Shown here: in pieces, positions 43,472-45,686 of the stretch
Position numbering within the stretch: the first letter of the stretch is position 1
Layout of the letters: each line of letters starts with the position of its first letter
DNA from: an uncultured Lachnospiraceae bacterium
GTDB taxonomy: Bacteria; Bacillota; Clostridia; Lachnospirales; Lachnospiraceae
DNA length: 45,686 nt
Direction: 5' to 3'
Assembly (NCBI GenBank): GCA_949502235.1
Contig: CATBDC010000029.1
Coordinates: forward strand, 1 to 45,686
Notes under the pieces: generated by a model
The model's input: the letters and a program-made list of their open reading frames with translations, nothing else
Database searches by the model: none
Told to the model about the DNA's origin: nothing
Program-made: the position numbers and the translations under genes

Positions 43472-45079
43472 TCATACTACGGCTTCAATTAATAATTTTT
43501 CTCCTATTTGAATCCTATGGACGCCTGTTTTCTTTTTTTTATTAAAATTAAAGCTTAGCATATATCCTGTCGTAAGATGATAAGAATTCAGATAATCTAT
43601 TAGTTGTTTTTCGCCTCTCTTGTTATATTCCTCTCCATGCCAGATTTTTAGTTCACATATAATCTGCTGTCCTCTGTAATCAATAATTACATCTGTCCTT
43701 CGTCTATTTCTTGTCCTTGCTTCCACATAAAAATTTCCTACCCCGTTGATAATGGGCTTTAAATAAAGCAGGAAAAATCTGCGTCCATTTTCCTCCACAA
43801 ATTTCTCGTCTGCATCTGAATAGATATCAGAAAAAGCCTCTACAAATCTGCTAAGTATCTGCTCCATATCAAGTCTGCCATTGTGCACAAATTTGTTGAG
43901 TTCCTTTTCCGCAGATGCCGCTTTATATATAGAGCTGTTAAGCAGTTCCTCTGAAAGAAAAAGGTTATATAGCTGGGTTTCGAATATCCGGTTGGAAACC
44001 ATGATGCCTTCATCGACTGTGTTCTTCTTTATAAAACCAAACATAATGCCAAGATTAATTACCTCATTGTAGAGATTATATGGTACATGTTCTCCCTCAA
44101 ACAAAATGCTGTATATAGTAGACCTAAGTTCAGGAAAATTCTTTAGTTTTTTCACCATGTCATCAAATAATGTATTTGATTCAGCAAGCAGAATCCTGAC
44201 CGCTTTTAAAAAGCCTTCCTTTGTCCATGCTGCCGGCAAATCTGGAGTCCCTTCCCTTCCTGGAAGATACTCGTCCATAATTTTACATAATCTGGATACC
44301 AGAAAAGGGTAGCCTGAAGTATAATTGAAGATCAATTCTGCAATTCTGGAAATATCCATACCTGTATGGATGTCCTCTTCATATTCTGACAGCATATCCG
44401 CGATATCTGCCGTAGAAAAGCTCATATCTACCATAAAATCTGCTGCGATATTCCACGGGCTGTTATACTGGTGTTCCTTATTACTTCGAATCCTTAATTT
44501 CATATTTTTAATATCATAGACTCCTGCCAGAATAACGGAATGAAAGGTGGGCTGTTTCCGCCTCGCCAGATATTTCTTGCGCAGCATCCCAAGAAATGTA
44601 AGGAATATCTCATAGCTGCCTGCCTGATCCACCTCATCTACTATCAATACAACCGGCTTTCCAGCCTCCCTGTTTATATGGGAAATGAACTCTGATAAGC
44701 CGCTGATTCCCAGTCCCGATGCTTCTGCACTACTTCTTTTTTCGCACTCTGCCCGAATCGCGTCAGGAATCCCTTCTACTGTATGATATAAAAATTCATC
44801 ATTTAAAAGATGATAAAAATTTCGGCAAAACATGTCTGCAGAAGCATACTCTTCTTCTCCCATTCCTTCAAAGCTTATGGAAAATACAGCATATTCTTCT
44901 TTTAGCACCTCTGCCAGCAGATTAAGTGTTGTGGTTTTCCCATATTGGCGTGCTCTGTTAATAATGAAATATTCGCCCCTGTCTACCAGAGCTTTTGTTT
45001 CATCTAGCCGTTTGTCTATATTTACCATATAGTGCTCGTCAGGGTAACATAATCCTGTTGTATTGAAACGCTTACGCAT
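43472..45079 (-). CDS. AAA-ATPase with C-terminal PD-(D/E)XK nuclease-like domain
   Basis: 535 residues, AAGGAG before the ATG. N-terminal RKRFNTTGLCYPDEHYM is typical of the AAA-ATPase_like family, Walker A is RARQYGKTTTL (~43-53), Walker B PVVLIVDEVDQAG. The C-terminal ~120 residues have the PDDEXK_9 pattern: FYVEARTRNRRRTDVIIDYR, GQQIICELKIWHGEEYNKRG (D...ELK). Similar proteins occur in several copies in Lachnospiraceae and Bacteroidetes genomes; the role is unknown. An N-terminal remnant of a second copy is at 15256-15384. It has its own promoter. Confidence 0.92.
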   Translation of the reverse strand: MRKRFNTTGLCYPDEHYMVNIDKRLDETKALVDRGEYFIINRARQYGKTTTLNLLAEVLKEEYAVFSISFEGMGEEEYASADMFCRNFYHLLNDEFLYHTVEGIPDAIRAECEKRSSAEASGLGISGLSEFISHINREAGKPVVLIVDEVDQAGSYEIFLTFLGMLRKKYLARRKQPTFHSVILAGVYDIKNMKLRIRSNKEHQYNSPWNIAADFMVDMSFSTADIADMLSEYEEDIHTGMDISRIAELIFNYTSGYPFLVSRLCKIMDEYLPGREGTPDLPAAWTKEGFLKAVRILLAESNTLFDDMVKKLKNFPELRSTIYSILFEGEHVPYNLYNEVINLGIMFGFIKKNTVDEGIMVSNRIFETQLYNLFLSEELLNSSIYKAASAEKELNKFVHNGRLDMEQILSRFVEAFSDIYSDADEKFVEENGRRFFLLYLKPIINGVGNFYVEARTRNRRRTDVIIDYRGQQIICELKIWHGEEYNKRGEKQLIDYLNSYHLTTGYMLSFNFNKKKKTGVHRIQIGEKLLIEAVV

Positions 45080-45120
45080 GCTGCTCTCCTTGCTTTTGAT
45101 ATTTTCATTCTCCTACTGAT

Positions 45121-45149
45121 AGTATAACAACTTTTAGATGCTAGTTCAA
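45121..45149 (-). promoter_or_regulatory. Promoter of the AAA/PD-(D/E)XK gene
   Basis: Minus strand: TTGAAC (45144-45149), 17-bp spacer, TATACT (45121-45126), ~42 bp upstream of the ATG at 45079. Confidence 0.7.
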
Positions 45150-45184
45150 TGTTAATAGCTATTACCGGGCTGAAAAGATCGGTT

Positions 45185-45502
45185 TACATATCATTAGAAG
45201 ATATAAATATGGAGTGTAAGGCAAGGCTTGACAGAAGTGACATCATTGGATGGAATTTGTTAAACAAAGAATGAATCACACATTCATTAAACTGGCGAAT
45301 TCCTGTGTGACAATTGACTCCTTTCCGGAACGTTCCCTGTTCGAAGGAATCGTGAATGCCGTTGCACATAAATTATTTTCTGGATGGGACACAGATTCAG
45401 AAAGTATTAGAAAATCTGGTGGAACAAAAATATTTGGAAAAAGATAAAGTGGCCGGAACGAATTATTATAAAACAAACAGAGATATGGTAGATTTGGGAT
45501 AA
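45185..45502 (+). pseudogene. Deleted AlbA_2/HATPase_c_4-type DNA-binding protein gene
   Basis: Three pieces of one family in different frames. 45191-45249: SLEDINMECKARLDRSDIIG, the start of the AlbA_2 domain. 45250-~45390: EFVKQRMNHTFIKLANSCVT and FPERSLFEGIVNAVAH, from the ATPase-like middle. 45398-45502: QKVLENLVEQKYLEKDKVAG followed by TNYYKTN and a stop, from the winged-helix end. The stretches between them are missing; intact members are about 400-500 residues. No start codon of note. The promoter region of the minus-strand AAA gene borders it. Confidence 0.7.
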
Positions 45503-45516
45503 CGGACATAGCGAAT

Positions 45517-45543
45517 GTTACTGTGAACGGAGTGAAGAGTAAC
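45517..45543. repeat. Element B short copy (27 bp)
   Basis: GTTACTGTGAACGGAGTGAA then GAGTAAC, one mismatch from the copy at 25419-25445 in the inner part. It lies 14 bp after the stop of the decayed AlbA_2-type gene. Confidence 0.75.
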
Positions 45544-45584
45544 AGTTGGGATCCTCCTGCGGCCTCAAATTACCAAAAAAGTAA

Positions 45585-45614
45585 TTGACAAAGGAACGTG
45601 TGTTCTGATATAAT
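45585..45614 (+). promoter_or_regulatory. Promoter reading out of the window
   Basis: TTGACA (45585-45590), 18-bp spacer, TATAAT (45609-45614). No start codon with a clear site follows before the window ends at 45686, so the gene it drives lies beyond. Confidence 0.7.
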
Positions 45615-45686
45615 ATTATAAATTATCTGGGAAGTCCAGCTAAGAAATGTCAATAGGTAAAATGAAAAATGTTAAAAAAGTTTTTT

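Overview
This window looks like a chromosomal stretch of a low-to-mid GC, spore-forming, anaerobic Firmicute, most likely a gut Lachnospiraceae member (inference). The grounds are a SipL-like SPOCS/LysM spore protein and SpoIIR, the three maturases of [FeFe]-hydrogenase (HydE, HydG, HydF), strong AGGAGG-type ribosome sites, and several protein families common in that group (DUF4143 ATPases, AAA/PD-(D/E)XK proteins, Rpn-like nucleases). No rRNA, tRNA, CRISPR array, phage or intact insertion sequence was seen.

Layout. 1-1272 (-): 3'-truncated Rpn/PD-(D/E)XK nuclease-transposase family gene ending in 19-residue tandem repeats. 1682-4047 (-): polar amino-acid ABC importer (ATPase, permease, lipoprotein). 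4237-5426 (-): purC and a small unknown protein. 5520-7801 (+): HD-domain protein and a lipid-anchored GH5 glycanase with a CBM2-like module. 8023-9375 (+): DUF4143 ATPase behind three promoter-proximal direct repeats. 9443-13706 (-): periplasmic sugar-binding-like lipoprotein and a hybrid histidine kinase with two receiver domains. 13926-15244 (+): HD nucleotidase-like protein and fructose-6-phosphate aldolase-type transaldolase, followed by a truncated ATPase remnant. 15423-17680 (-): malQ and plsC. 17824-25197 (+): a housekeeping and sporulation run (PrcB-like lipoprotein, SipL-like protein, ispE, GntR regulator, spoIIR, CDF transporter, acyl-ACP thioesterase, CvfB-like protein, small unknown protein). 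25486-29044 (+): NhaC-family antiporter, isoaspartyl dipeptidase, RpiR regulator. 29159-34198 (+): dnaE, pfkA, DUF1934. 34270-38104 (-): hydE-hydG-hydF operon. 38397-40604: AEC permease and a wrecked lyase locus. 40911-43412 (+): DUF6398 protein and GH31 alpha-glucosidase. 43472-45079 (-): AAA/PD-(D/E)XK protein. 45185-45502: decayed AlbA_2-type gene. A strong promoter at 45585-45614 drives something beyond the window.

Together the genes cover alpha-glucan use (MalQ, GH31, PfkA, aldolase), peptide and amino-acid uptake (ABC importer, NhaC/IadA), H2 metabolism (Hyd maturases) and sporulation. The most notable structure is non-coding. Two families of dispersed short palindromic elements, A (built on GGGACGGGGTAAAAT) and B (ends TTACTGTTCAC / GTGAACAGTAA), sit mostly at gene 3' ends. 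Family A supplies the stop codon and an identical LGTG tail to two unrelated proteins. Family B carries an internal hairpin whose two arms change together between copies. The hydE leader holds an intrinsic terminator overlapping an aromatic-rich 32-codon ORF, and the DUF4143 ATPase has iteron-like repeats in its promoter. Two gene-decay sites (a tyrosine phenol-lyase/tryptophanase fused to a regulator remnant, and an AlbA_2-type gene) add to the signs of genome erosion.
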